A stretch of DNA of 64,000 bases, taken from positions 1,240,001 to 1,304,000 of the forward strand of contig NZ_LXWK01000011.1 in the NCBI RefSeq assembly GCF_001669775.1. Reading direction: 5' to 3'. The translations under genes and the position numbers were made by a program. Origin of the DNA: Rheinheimera sp. SA_1. Lineage in GTDB: Bacteria > Pseudomonadota > Gammaproteobacteria > Enterobacterales > Alteromonadaceae. Shown in pieces: positions 1-9,593 of the stretch. Position 1 is the stretch's first letter. Every line of letters starts with the position of its first letter. The notes under the pieces are model-generated. The model saw only the letters and a list, made by a program, of their open reading frames with translations. It was not told the DNA's origin and ran no database searches.

Positions 1-1370
<1,370 letters not shown>

Positions 1371-4300
1371 TTAATTCTCGCGCCAAAAGATCTGCCGGTT
1401 ATTGCCGCGAAAACCGCCGAACACAGCTTCCCCTGTTGGGTTTTCCAATAACGGGGCGACGCCGGGATTCCAATCGTACTGCAACCAGGGAAAGGCATCG
1501 AGCTGGTATCGCAACTCATAACTGCTTTCAATGCCGGGCGGTGACAGCAATAAATCAAAAGCAGCACTGTTGCCGTTTTGCAGGGTGCTGTTATTGCCAC
1601 CCACCGTCAGTACCGGCGCGCCCGGTGTAATCGCCGTCGCCTGCAACAGTGCGGGCTGCACCGGGCTGCAATTATCCAGGGTGTTTGGCACAAATTGCTG
1701 ATCTTTCCAATATTCGGCTTTTAGCTGTACCGGTAAATTACTTTGCTCCGAGCCAAGCGCGTTGACTATCTGTAACCGGCCATAACGCCAGGGCTTGGCA
1801 TCGTCCAGGGTGATACTCTGGCAATTATTCGAGGCTTCACAGTCGTCATCGGTATCAGTACGTTGATTTAAACCTGCCAGAGGAGTGCCATCTACATCGT
1901 CTAACAGCATGCCAAACAACACCGACTCAAAAGACCCGTCAACTATGTTTGCGCGCTGTAAACTAAACGGCAATGCCGTGAGCTCGGACCTGCCATGAAC
2001 CCAGTCCAACAATGTCGGCTGTGGTTGGATCCGCGGGGTTAAATCTTTCTTATTATTGTTATTTTCTGCCACCAGCGATGCCGTTGCTTTGGCAAAAACA
2101 CCATGGTAATTCTGTGTTATATCCCCTTCATGATTTAATGCTTCCACTGTGATATCCAGTAGCGCCGGTTGCGATAAATAATGAAATTTGTCGCAGGTGC
2201 TGGTGTTCGTGATCTTGCTGTCATCCAGTTTAAATCGATCCGGCACGATCCGCCCAACTGGATAGTTCAAGTTCATACTGCTGCCAAGGTTGATCGGGAA
2301 GCCGAGGTAAGTCAGATTGTCACCGCTGAGCGCATTACCGGCGTTTAACCTAAAAACACCAACTTCGCTAAAGCTAAGCCCCGTCACCTCGGTGTTAGCA
2401 TCCACATGAGCTGTGTGACTATATTGGTTTGGGGTCAAAGTACCAGGTTCACCACCTGCAGGTTGCACCAGACTATGGCTCAGTGGTATTGCAGTAAGAA
2501 TGAACGAAGGTGTTTTGCCGTTATTACAAAAATCGTTATCGTTTTCTTTTTCCCAGGCACGGGCACTTAAAGTCGCGCTGAAATTTGCACCGGTTTTTTT
2601 AAACGCCGGGCAATTTTCATCAGACGTCTCGCATGTTTGTTCGGGTGTAATGCAAACCCCGGCCGGTGCGCTGACAAAAGTGTCTGCGCCAGTAAGAACA
2701 AGTCCGGCGTCGTTAGTGGCAACACTGCCAAAATATTTGGCGTCTAATTGCAGTTGGCCGGCATCGTGGTAATTCACATCAATAGTGGCTTTACCTTGGG
2801 CATCAAAGTTGAGTTGCATCGCAGTGGCTGTCTCCTCAGTAACACCTACTTCGCTGCTATTGTTCCCCTGACCGACCGTTACCCGCGCTGTGGGATTTAA
2901 GCCTGGCGCCAGCGGGCTTTTATACGTTGACCAAAACTGCAGCGTGCGGCTGACACTGACAAAACTCGGTGCACAAGATTGGCTGCCAACTTTTTTTACT
3001 GCCTGGACTTCAATACCGCTGGCCGGTTTGGCCGCAAGTTTATCCGGCACCGAAAATACCAGGCCGCTGTCAGAAAAATTGACATCACATTGAGGCGAAG
3101 CGCCAATCTGACACAAATATGGGACGTTAAGTGGTTTGGTGATAGGAACCGAGGCTGAAACACCAATAGTCACTGTACCGATCGTGGTTCGCGACAAATT
3201 TGCAGTGGCAGTGCCACCGCTGAAATTCAGCACGTTGCCACCGGTTAAGCCAGTACCGCTGATCCAACCCGACGCCGGAATTAACGTGGCACTGACCGGA
3301 CTGGTTACCAGCTCGGTACATGCCGGGTTTTTACAAGCTTTGACGGTAATGGTTTCGGGTTTACAGGTCAGCGCCTGACCGGTGGAACTGAGTTCAAAAT
3401 GGTCAATCTGCTCACCGACCGGCTCGGATTTTAAGGCGCAGATTTGTAAGTTATCCAGCTCATGGATATTCGTGGAGCCGCCGGTCGAGCCGGTTAACGA
3501 TAAAGAAAAATTGGTAGGTACGGCGGCCTGGCCGGTCGCGGTTAACGCATTAAAGTTATTGATCAGAGTCTGATAACCACTACCGGTGTTCCGTTCCACC
3601 TTCACCATCGCCTGACCGCCAACTCTTGAATCAATCGTGACCTTATAACGGTGTGGCGAACCCGCATTGTTATCCACCGCCGGTGACAAACAATTGCTAT
3701 TGGTATTGGTGGTGCCATTATTACAAGTGCCCGCCAGATAACGATAACCGGTGCTTCCGGAACCGGAACCACGCAGCGCGACCGCTTGGCGGCGTTGCCC
3801 TGGACTTGCCGGGCCCCCTTCCCCCGAAAAATTGCCAAATTCATCAATCCCGACTCCCAACCAACCACCAGCAAAACCGGGAATGCCAGGTTTAATGCCA
3901 TATCCCAGCGGTCCACCAAAAGCGCCAGGCTGTGGTGTCACGCTGGCATCAGACAACACCACCGCCATACCATCGGCACCGCTCCCGCCATAGGCTAATT
4001 GATCAAATTCAACCACCACTAAGTTGGCAAGACCAGGAAATAAGCGCTGGAAATTGGCTGCAGTGGATTGATTGCCAACGTTTTGGGTGATCCGCAACCG
4101 GCCATTCACAATAGCAGGTGTAAATGTGCCGCTGCTGCGACTAACCACCCAGCTGTCGCTTAAACTACTCGCCTGGAAATTGTCATTAAAACAAGTTAAG
4201 CCCAAGCCACAGACCACGCCGCCTTGGAGCAAACTCAGTGCTGTACTATTAAATGTGAAGCTACTGCTGGCGCCACTGGTGATAGCGCCATTGGCGGTAA

Positions 4301-4790
4301 TGCCGCCGTTGATCACGGTGCCTGCGCTGTCATTAATAGTGATAGCACCACCGGCCAGAATAAATCCGTTCACTAGCGCGTTATTGCCAATACTGACCGA
4401 ACCGCTGACCACCAGCTGTAAATTTTGCGCGGGACCTGCCTGATTAAGCCTTACATTATTGCCAATACTCAAATTACCATTCACGAAAACTCTTACCGTG
4501 GCGCCACTCGCGGCAAGATTGGTATTGTTACCAATATTACCGGTCAGGAAATAATCGCCAGCCGTCAGGGTCGCAGGTAAGCTATTTAGCGTGGTCGCAC
4601 CGGTCACATTGTAACAAGCCGGATTATTACCAAAACAATAACCCCAGGCTGGCACTGCCGAATTGGCGCGCACTGGCTGAGTCCAGATTTGGTCGCAGGT
4701 TTCGCCAATCGCCCACACTTGCCCTATCCAGCAGCAACATAAGATGGTTAGCCACTTTCTCGCCCATGCTTGTATCGCCAACATTCTCAT
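1371..4790 (-). CDS. mshQ: MshQ, large MSHA-associated surface/tip protein
   Basis: Last gene of the MSHA operon, 1139 residues. MshQ proteins are large exported proteins of uncertain role encoded at the end of MSHA loci. The start is the ATG at 4790, which shares one base with the mshP stop; an upstream TTG would add one residue and is unlikely. Residues 1-28 are a signal peptide ending near GQVWA. Residues about 65-185 form repeats built on IGNN (SIGNNVRL, SIGNNALV), which look like a right-handed beta-helix or polymer-forming fold. About 205-450 resemble a lectin/LamG-like jelly roll (NDNFQASSLSDSWVV, GADGMAVVLSD, FAGGWLGVGIDEFGNF). The remainder is the long MshQ-specific region (DUF6701 type) with many paired cysteines. 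It probably sits on the pilus or cell surface and contacts carbohydrate; that is inference. Confidence 0.9.
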   Translation of the reverse strand: MRMLAIQAWARKWLTILCCCWIGQVWAIGETCDQIWTQPVRANSAVPAWGYCFGNNPACYNVTGATTLNSLPATLTAGDYFLTGNIGNNTNLAASGATVRVFVNGNLSIGNNVRLNQAGPAQNLQLVVSGSVSIGNNALVNGFILAGGAITINDSAGTVINGGITANGAITSGASSSFTFNSTALSLLQGGVVCGLGLTCFNDNFQASSLSDSWVVSRSSGTFTPAIVNGRLRITQNVGNQSTAANFQRLFPGLANLVVVEFDQLAYGGSGADGMAVVLSDASVTPQPGAFGGPLGYGIKPGIPGFAGGWLGVGIDEFGNFSGEGGPASPGQRRQAVALRGSGSGSTGYRYLAGTCNNGTTNTNSNCLSPAVDNNAGSPHRYKVTIDSRVGGQAMVKVERNTGSGYQTLINNFNALTATGQAAVPTNFSLSLTGSTGGSTNIHELDNLQICALKSEPVGEQIDHFELSSTGQALTCKPETITVKACKNPACTELVTSPVSATLIPASGWISGTGLTGGNVLNFSGGTATANLSRTTIGTVTIGVSASVPITKPLNVPYLCQIGASPQCDVNFSDSGLVFSVPDKLAAKPASGIEVQAVKKVGSQSCAPSFVSVSRTLQFWSTYKSPLAPGLNPTARVTVGQGNNSSEVGVTEETATAMQLNFDAQGKATIDVNYHDAGQLQLDAKYFGSVATNDAGLVLTGADTFVSAPAGVCITPEQTCETSDENCPAFKKTGANFSATLSARAWEKENDNDFCNNGKTPSFILTAIPLSHSLVQPAGGEPGTLTPNQYSHTAHVDANTEVTGLSFSEVGVFRLNAGNALSGDNLTYLGFPINLGSSMNLNYPVGRIVPDRFKLDDSKITNTSTCDKFHYLSQPALLDITVEALNHEGDITQNYHGVFAKATASLVAENNNNKKDLTPRIQPQPTLLDWVHGRSELTALPFSLQRANIVDGSFESVLFGMLLDDVDGTPLAGLNQRTDTDDDCEASNNCQSITLDDAKPWRYGRLQIVNALGSEQSNLPVQLKAEYWKDQQFVPNTLDNCSPVQPALLQATAITPGAPVLTVGGNNSTLQNGNSAAFDLLLSPPGIESSYELRYQLDAFPWLQYDWNPGVAPLLENPTGEAVFGGFRGNNRQIFWREN

Positions 4791-5266
4791 CAATAGGCCT
4801 CCATCACCACAACTCTGCTGCTACGGATATCACCGGCCTCGCAACGACCAGCACTGCTCAACCGGAATAAAGGCCGTGATGGCGTGGGATCATCAGGATT
4901 GTCAACCTGTGAACAGCTGAGGGTGGCCGTACAACTTTGTAAACCCGGCTGGCTAAATGAAAAACTTGCTGCAACTGCGGCGCAACTCGCTGTGGTATTA
5001 AGTGGAAATAACTGCGCCAGCCCCAATTGCAAGCCTGATTGGGCGGCATTAAAAGCGCGGTTGCCCTGAACTTCAATGCTGACCGAAGTGCTGGAACTAA
5101 TCAGCTGCCGACCCAGTGCCAGCAGCAACACGCTCATCAGCACAATAATAAACAGCGCCATCACCAAAGAGCTGCCTGCTTGCTGGTATCGGGTGGCTCG
5201 ACAACAGCCTGCGCGAATTGCGGTTTGCTGCGACATTCGGTGTTGGTTCAAGTTGTTAAGGCACAT
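4790..5266 (-). CDS. mshP: MshP, PilX-like MSHA biogenesis protein
   Basis: A minor pilus-assembly protein of the PilX_N type. The diagnostic N-terminal stretch is AGSSLVMALFIIVLMSVLLL followed by SSSTSVSIEVQGNRAF and AAQSG, one hydrophobic helix and a start of the pilin-like helix without a standard GFTLIE prepilin site. C-terminal cysteines (SCTATLSC, GRCEAG) suggest disulfides in the periplasm. The start is uncertain. The ATG at 5266 has GAGG twelve bases upstream and overlaps the mshO end by 11 bp; ATGs at 5284 and 5236 are alternatives. It is coupled to mshQ downstream through a TGATG overlap. Expected length for the family is about 140-160 residues, which fits 158. Confidence 0.85.
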   Translation of the reverse strand: MCLNNLNQHRMSQQTAIRAGCCRATRYQQAGSSLVMALFIIVLMSVLLLALGRQLISSSTSVSIEVQGNRAFNAAQSGLQLGLAQLFPLNTTASCAAVAASFSFSQPGLQSCTATLSCSQVDNPDDPTPSRPLFRLSSAGRCEAGDIRSSRVVVMEAY

Positions 5267-6149
5267 TTGAAATATGAACCTCATGATTAAAAAATAAATC
5301 TTGGCCGACATCCCGTGCCGGACTGAACCGCCAGAACAGGTGCAGCACCGCATTACGGTTAAGCACGGCGGCCTTGAGTAAAAAAGCCGGTTCATCGCTT
5401 TGATTGGTGAGTCCGGTGGCAATGACATCGCCTAAACCGCTCGGTGGCGGTGGCACTGGTGGCATTGGCTGAGCCACATTAAAACCATAGCCGCTATACC
5501 GGCGTAGTTGCTGACCGACCAGACAAAAACTGACCGGGCTATCCAGCAGATAAAAACGTTTTTGTGGTGATTCGGTGATGTAGGCCATCAACTCCCCACT
5601 GATATTGTCTAGTCTGATCCGACGGGTATTGGCGTTGCCATCGCCATCATCCATAGCATTTTGATTTTCAGCGACGACGCCAGTACGTGCCTGAGTTAAA
5701 TCATAAATATGGTCGGCAGCGGTCGGATAAACGCTGAGGCGTTGCCCGGTTTGTGCGGTCCAGCCGCTGTTGAAAGTAGTGATACCAATCCAGTTGCGAC
5801 GGTCTGGATACAAAGGCAAATCACGATAGACGCCACTTTGCACCAAGGGCGTAAATTCAACGCAGCTGACACTATTGTCGGCGCTATTCTGCACCCGCAC
5901 GCTATTCGGTACGGCGCCGCGCAGTTCCCGCACTACCCGTTCCAGCGCAAAGCGGCTTTGTTGCAAGGTTTGTTGGACTGCGGTGGCATCCACCACCATG
6001 GTTGCACCAATCCGTAGATAACTGGTGAGGCCGGTCGCCAGAATTCCCAGCAACAAGATCACCACCACCAGCTCGACTAGGGTCACCCCCAGCTGGCTTT
6101 TTTTCAGCTGGCCTGTGATCTGCTGTGGCGACTGAAGCAGGCGGCGCAT
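5256..6149 (-). CDS. mshO: MshO, MSHA minor pseudopilin
   Basis: 297 residues. Near the N-terminus is a class III-like prepilin site (QLGVTLVELVVVILLLGILA) after a 20-residue basic leader, so prepilin peptidase should cleave after the glycine. The rest matches the PilW/GspJ-like minor pilin layout: QQSRFALERVVRELR helix, then a beta-rich domain with cysteines (CVEF, SFCLVG). It would sit in the priming complex at the pilus tip. The start ATG shares a base with the mshD stop (TAATG), so translation is probably coupled. A proline cluster (PMPPVPPPPSG, about residue 228) is unusual and may be a linker. Confidence 0.92.
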   Translation of the reverse strand: MRRLLQSPQQITGQLKKSQLGVTLVELVVVILLLGILATGLTSYLRIGATMVVDATAVQQTLQQSRFALERVVRELRGAVPNSVRVQNSADNSVSCVEFTPLVQSGVYRDLPLYPDRRNWIGITTFNSGWTAQTGQRLSVYPTAADHIYDLTQARTGVVAENQNAMDDGDGNANTRRIRLDNISGELMAYITESPQKRFYLLDSPVSFCLVGQQLRRYSGYGFNVAQPMPPVPPPPSGLGDVIATGLTNQSDEPAFLLKAAVLNRNAVLHLFWRFSPARDVGQDLFFNHEVHISNVP

Positions 6150-6739
6150 TACCAGTTTCCTTTGTAACTGCTAAAGGCAATGCTATCACCTGAAGGGAGT
6201 ATCACGCTGATATCCACTCTTTTGGCACTTTGATTGGGTAAGCCAACGTCAGCGCCAGCATAGCTTACCAATACTGCTACCTGATAATTGCGGTAACTGT
6301 CGGCCAGACTTTCATTCAAAATATTACTAACCGCCGCGCCATCCCCGCGAAAACAATGGAAATCGTCGACATCGTCGTATAGATCGCGGTTGGCTTCTTC
6401 GGTGGCGCTGCTCATACCGTTGGCCGGACAAGCAGGCATAGCAGTAATGCAGCTGTCAGCGCCAGCTTCGTTGCAGCGCAATAAAGTGGTGCCGCGACTG
6501 GAGTTTTCATCAAAACTACGCGCCAAAATTTCATTCATCAGGCTATGGCCAAGTTCAGCCGCCCGCACCTGATGCCAGGGTTCGGCACTGCGGATATACA
6601 TCGGGCCTAAAATACTGCTGATCATCAAGAGTGCAATACCAAGTACCACCACGCCGACAATCAGTTCCAGCAGGGTAAAGCCGGCATGTTTTGGGGTGGC
6701 TGTTGACGTTGCTGGTGTTGCGATCTGCGGGATTAGCAT
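6149..6739 (-). CDS. mshD: MshD, MSHA minor pseudopilin
   Basis: 196 residues from the ATG at 6739, which overlaps the mshC end by 7 bp. A longer frame upstream would run through mshC in another frame and is rejected. The prepilin signal is HAGFTLLELIVGVVVLGIALLM, with the glycine before the mature phenylalanine and the glutamate at +5. The C-terminal part is a globular PilV/GspI-like domain with three cysteines (LLRCNEAGADSC, PAC) that may form disulfides. It is predicted to help prime pilus assembly with MshC, MshO and MshP. Confidence 0.9.
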   Translation of the reverse strand: MLIPQIATPATSTATPKHAGFTLLELIVGVVVLGIALLMISSILGPMYIRSAEPWHQVRAAELGHSLMNEILARSFDENSSRGTTLLRCNEAGADSCITAMPACPANGMSSATEEANRDLYDDVDDFHCFRGDGAAVSNILNESLADSYRNYQVAVLVSYAGADVGLPNQSAKRVDISVILPSGDSIAFSSYKGNW

Positions 6740-7212
6740 AAATGGATATATCCGCTGCGCTCGACGCAAATCCGCTGCTGGATGCCGTTCTGAATAAGAC
6801 GTATATCGCAGCCATTGATACAAGCACCTTGTGGCCGCCCCCAGCTGTCAAAACGCAGTAACAGCGGTAGTCCGACATCACTGCTGATCGCAGCATCGGC
6901 TTGCCAGATAATTTGTTGTGGATTTTCAGCGTCTTGAACAAAACCGGCCGTAGGGTTACAAGCATTGTTTTCGGCCAAGCCAGCGGCAGTATTGGTGATG
7001 ACTAAAGTGGGACAGGTCGTGGTTAAGTTCGCAGTGTCCTGCATACTTTGCAGCTGCAACTGGTGAGTTAAGGCCAGCAACTGATCCCGCTGGCCTTGTA
7101 AATTTTCATCTTCTACATTAAAAAAATTTGGCAGTACTGTGACTGCCAAAATACCACCGATCAAAATCACCACCACCAGTTCAACTAAGGTAAATCCGGT
7201 CTGGTTTTGCAT
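6733..7212 (-). CDS. mshC: MshC, MSHA minor pseudopilin
   Basis: 159 residues with a very short leader (MQNQTG) and the type IV pilin N-terminal helix FTLVELVVVILIGGILAVTV. The GspH/FimT-like C-terminal domain ends LLRFDSWGRPQGAC and then RICVERSGYIHLC. The stretch 'D.WGRPQ' plus 'VE.SGYI' is the usual end of minor pilins of this class. Four cysteines can pair as two disulfides. It begins 26 bp after mshA and overlaps mshD. Cleavage by prepilin peptidase, encoded elsewhere, is required. Confidence 0.92.
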   Translation of the reverse strand: MQNQTGFTLVELVVVILIGGILAVTVLPNFFNVEDENLQGQRDQLLALTHQLQLQSMQDTANLTTTCPTLVITNTAAGLAENNACNPTAGFVQDAENPQQIIWQADAAISSDVGLPLLLRFDSWGRPQGACINGCDIRLIQNGIQQRICVERSGYIHLC

Positions 7213-7238
7213 GATCGGCGCCTGGTTTAGTGGCTGGG

Positions 7239-7706
7239 TTAGCAGCCTTCGGCCTGAACCGTAATCACCGGCCTGTTGTCGTCGGTTGCAACTGCATAAA
7301 GCACCTGACAGGCATCAGTAACAGTCGCGGTATACAGTACACCTTCCGGAGTAATAGCCACTGTCCCTACCGGTGTTGCTGGTGGTGCAGTGACGGTCCA
7401 TTGGTCGTCATCAAGTTCCAACACTGCAGTCATAGCCGCTGCAGTCGCAGCCGGAAAACCAAATACAACGTCCACTTCAGGATTCGTTACAGTTGCAGTT
7501 CCAGCATTCTCCACACCTTGCAAAATGGCTTTACTGAACACCATAGCGCCAGCAGATTCTAACGATCCACGAACTGCATCTAAAGTGCCAGCTCTGGCAT
7601 CAGCGCCTAAATTTAAAAACCTTGGAGCTGCGGTGACCGCTAAAATGCCCAGAATCACGATCACGATGACCAGTTCGACGAGGGTAAAACCTTGATTCTT
7701 TTTCAT
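7239..7706 (-). CDS. mshA: MshA, major MSHA pilin
   Basis: 155 residues. The N-terminus MKKNQGFTLVELVIVIVILG continues ILAVTAAPRFLNL, the stretch conserved in MSHA major pilins, including the APRFLNL block just after the hydrophobic helix. The leader is 6 residues with two lysines. A strong ribosome site (GAGGG, about 7 bases upstream) fits a highly made subunit. The mature globular part has two cysteines near the C-terminus (TDACQVLY and QAEGC) that should close the D-loop. Neighbouring pilin genes share only the N-terminal helix. Choosing this gene over 7733-8293 as MshA rests on the closer match of residues 1-40 and the position directly before mshC. Confidence 0.88.
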   Translation of the reverse strand: MKKNQGFTLVELVIVIVILGILAVTAAPRFLNLGADARAGTLDAVRGSLESAGAMVFSKAILQGVENAGTATVTNPEVDVVFGFPAATAAAMTAVLELDDDQWTVTAPPATPVGTVAITPEGVLYTATVTDACQVLYAVATDDNRPVITVQAEGC

Positions 7707-7732
7707 AACAAACCCTCAACTAATGAAATAAA

Positions 7733-8293
7733 TTATGGCTTTTTCAAGAACGAACTTACTTGGCCAGTAGCTGGATTATAAATAAAACCGTTGCTTGTAT
7801 CGTTATTTGCGGGTAATGCAGTTAATCCAGCCGTCTGATGATAAACACAGGTTGAGCCAGCTAATCGAGCGTAAAAGCTGACGGTCGCCATATCATCGAC
7901 ATCAACAGCGGCATCCTCAGCCACAGAGCTTGGTGCAGACTGAAAAATGGTATCCATTACAGTTTTACAGGCAGCCGCAGTCAAGCCTGCAACACCTACA
8001 CCACCAGCTGGGAAACCGCTGGCGACAGCAACTGATACCGGTACACCATCATAATCAACATCAACTTTAGTACCATCACCGTTCGGACGTCCCGCAACTT
8101 CCCAAGATGCACGTACCAAACCTACTGCAGACGCAAAACCACCGGCAGTCCCTTCAACCGATACGTTTTCAGCTTGTTCGGTCACATTCAAAAACCGCGG
8201 TAACGCAGTCGCTGCTAATAAACCCAGAATAATAATCACGATAACTAATTCAATTAAGGTAAAACCTTGTTGCCGTTTAGAGATTGATTTCAT
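7733..8293 (-). CDS. mshB: MshB-like MSHA pilin
   Basis: 186 residues from the ATG at 8293, which has GGAG eight bases upstream; a TTG five codons earlier is not needed. The prepilin site is QQGFTLIELVIVIIILGLLA followed by ATALPRFLNV. Two cysteines (AAACKTV and GSTCVYH) bracket the D-region. Its place between mshG and mshA is that of mshB, and it is slightly longer than the gene called mshA. It could instead be a second major subunit; only expression or pilus composition would decide. The 76 bp upstream to mshG leave no room for mshF. Confidence 0.8.
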   Translation of the reverse strand: MKSISKRQQGFTLIELVIVIIILGLLAATALPRFLNVTEQAENVSVEGTAGGFASAVGLVRASWEVAGRPNGDGTKVDVDYDGVPVSVAVASGFPAGGVGVAGLTAAACKTVMDTIFQSAPSSVAEDAAVDVDDMATVSFYARLAGSTCVYHQTAGLTALPANNDTSNGFIYNPATGQVSSFLKKP

Positions 8294-8369
8294 GGTATTG
8301 CTCCGCAAGGAAATAATATTTATATATCACTAATTAATGACAGCTTTTTTGACAATTGCCAAGTTCTGT

Positions 8370-9593
8370 TTAACTACCCTTTTTATAAGCGTTCAGCATG
8401 TCCCACATTGGGGTGAAAATACCCAAAGCCAGGATCAATACCATCACCGCTACAATCACAATCAGGATCGGTTCAATTTTGGCGGTCAGACTTTTTAAGT
8501 CAAACGCCACTTCCCGTTCATAAAACAGGGCTACTTCCTGCAACATATCATCGACCTGACCGGTTTCTTCGCCCACCGCCAGCATTTGCATCACCAGCGG
8601 TGTGAATAAATTACTCTGGCCGGACACCCGCACCAGACTCTCGCCGCGCTCGATATTGCGCCGCATCTCGCGGATTTTCTCCGCCATAAAATCGTTATCG
8701 ACCGCTTCGGCCACCAGACTTAACGCCGAGGTCAGCGGCACTCCGGCGCGTAACATCAGTGAAAAACTACGGGCATAACGGCCCAACGTGGCGCGGTTGA
8801 TAATGTCGCCCATAATTGGCAGCCGTAATTTCAGCTTGCTCCAGCGATAACTACCGCTTGGCGTGTGCAGATATCGATACATAGCTACGGTTGCAGCCAA
8901 CACACTCAGCAATAAATACGGCCAATAATTGATAAAAAAGTTCGAAGTCGCCAACAACACCTGGGTCGCCCACGGCAGCTCAGCATTAAATTTGGCAAAC
9001 ATATTGGCAAACTGCGGGATCACAAACAGGTTTAGAATCACCATCGCAGCAACTATTGCCAGCAACACAAACATTGGATAACGGGTGGCTTGTTTGATTT
9101 GTTTGCGGGTTTCCATTTCCTGTTCGAAATAATCCGACAACTGCGAAAACGCATCATCCAAGCGGCCGGTGTTCTCGCCGACATGCACAATGCTAACGAT
9201 TAAACGGTTAAATACTTTCGGGTGACTGGCCATCGCCACCGATAAATTACGGCCTTTTTCCAGCTGATCGGCTAAATCCGACAGCACCACATTCAGCGCT
9301 TTGGAGGCGGTACTGTCGGCCAGACCGCGAATAGCGCGGATAATCGGAATACCAGCGCGCATCAGCGAATACATCTGCCGCGCGAATACAATCAGCTCGG
9401 TTAAGCCGACTTTCGGCTGGCTCAGATCCATCTTCCACCAGGGCGCCGATTTATCGGGGATCAGTTCAATCTGCAGCGGAATAAGCAAACGGCGGCTGAG
9501 TAAATCGGCGGCAGTGGTTTCACTGCCCGCTTCAATCACGCCGTTTTGCATCTGACCGTTTTGGTCCCGCGCTGCATATCGATAATTTGCCAT
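8370..9593 (-). CDS. mshG: MshG, inner-membrane platform protein (PilC/GspF family)
   Basis: 407 residues, the normal length for GspF/PilC platform proteins. Two homologous T2SSF domains are visible, about 70-195 (FARQMYSLMRAGIPIIRAIRGLAD) and 270-395 (YARSFSLMLRAGVPLTSALSLV). Each carries the VGEETG/VGENTGRLD motif. Membrane helices lie near 172-192, 220-240 and 378-398. It anchors the pilin-polymerising machine in the inner membrane and couples to the MshE ATPase. The start ATG shares one base with the mshE stop. Confidence 0.95.
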   Translation of the reverse strand: MANYRYAARDQNGQMQNGVIEAGSETTAADLLSRRLLIPLQIELIPDKSAPWWKMDLSQPKVGLTELIVFARQMYSLMRAGIPIIRAIRGLADSTASKALNVVLSDLADQLEKGRNLSVAMASHPKVFNRLIVSIVHVGENTGRLDDAFSQLSDYFEQEMETRKQIKQATRYPMFVLLAIVAAMVILNLFVIPQFANMFAKFNAELPWATQVLLATSNFFINYWPYLLLSVLAATVAMYRYLHTPSGSYRWSKLKLRLPIMGDIINRATLGRYARSFSLMLRAGVPLTSALSLVAEAVDNDFMAEKIREMRRNIERGESLVRVSGQSNLFTPLVMQMLAVGEETGQVDDMLQEVALFYEREVAFDLKSLTAKIEPILIVIVAVMVLILALGIFTPMWDMLNAYKKGS

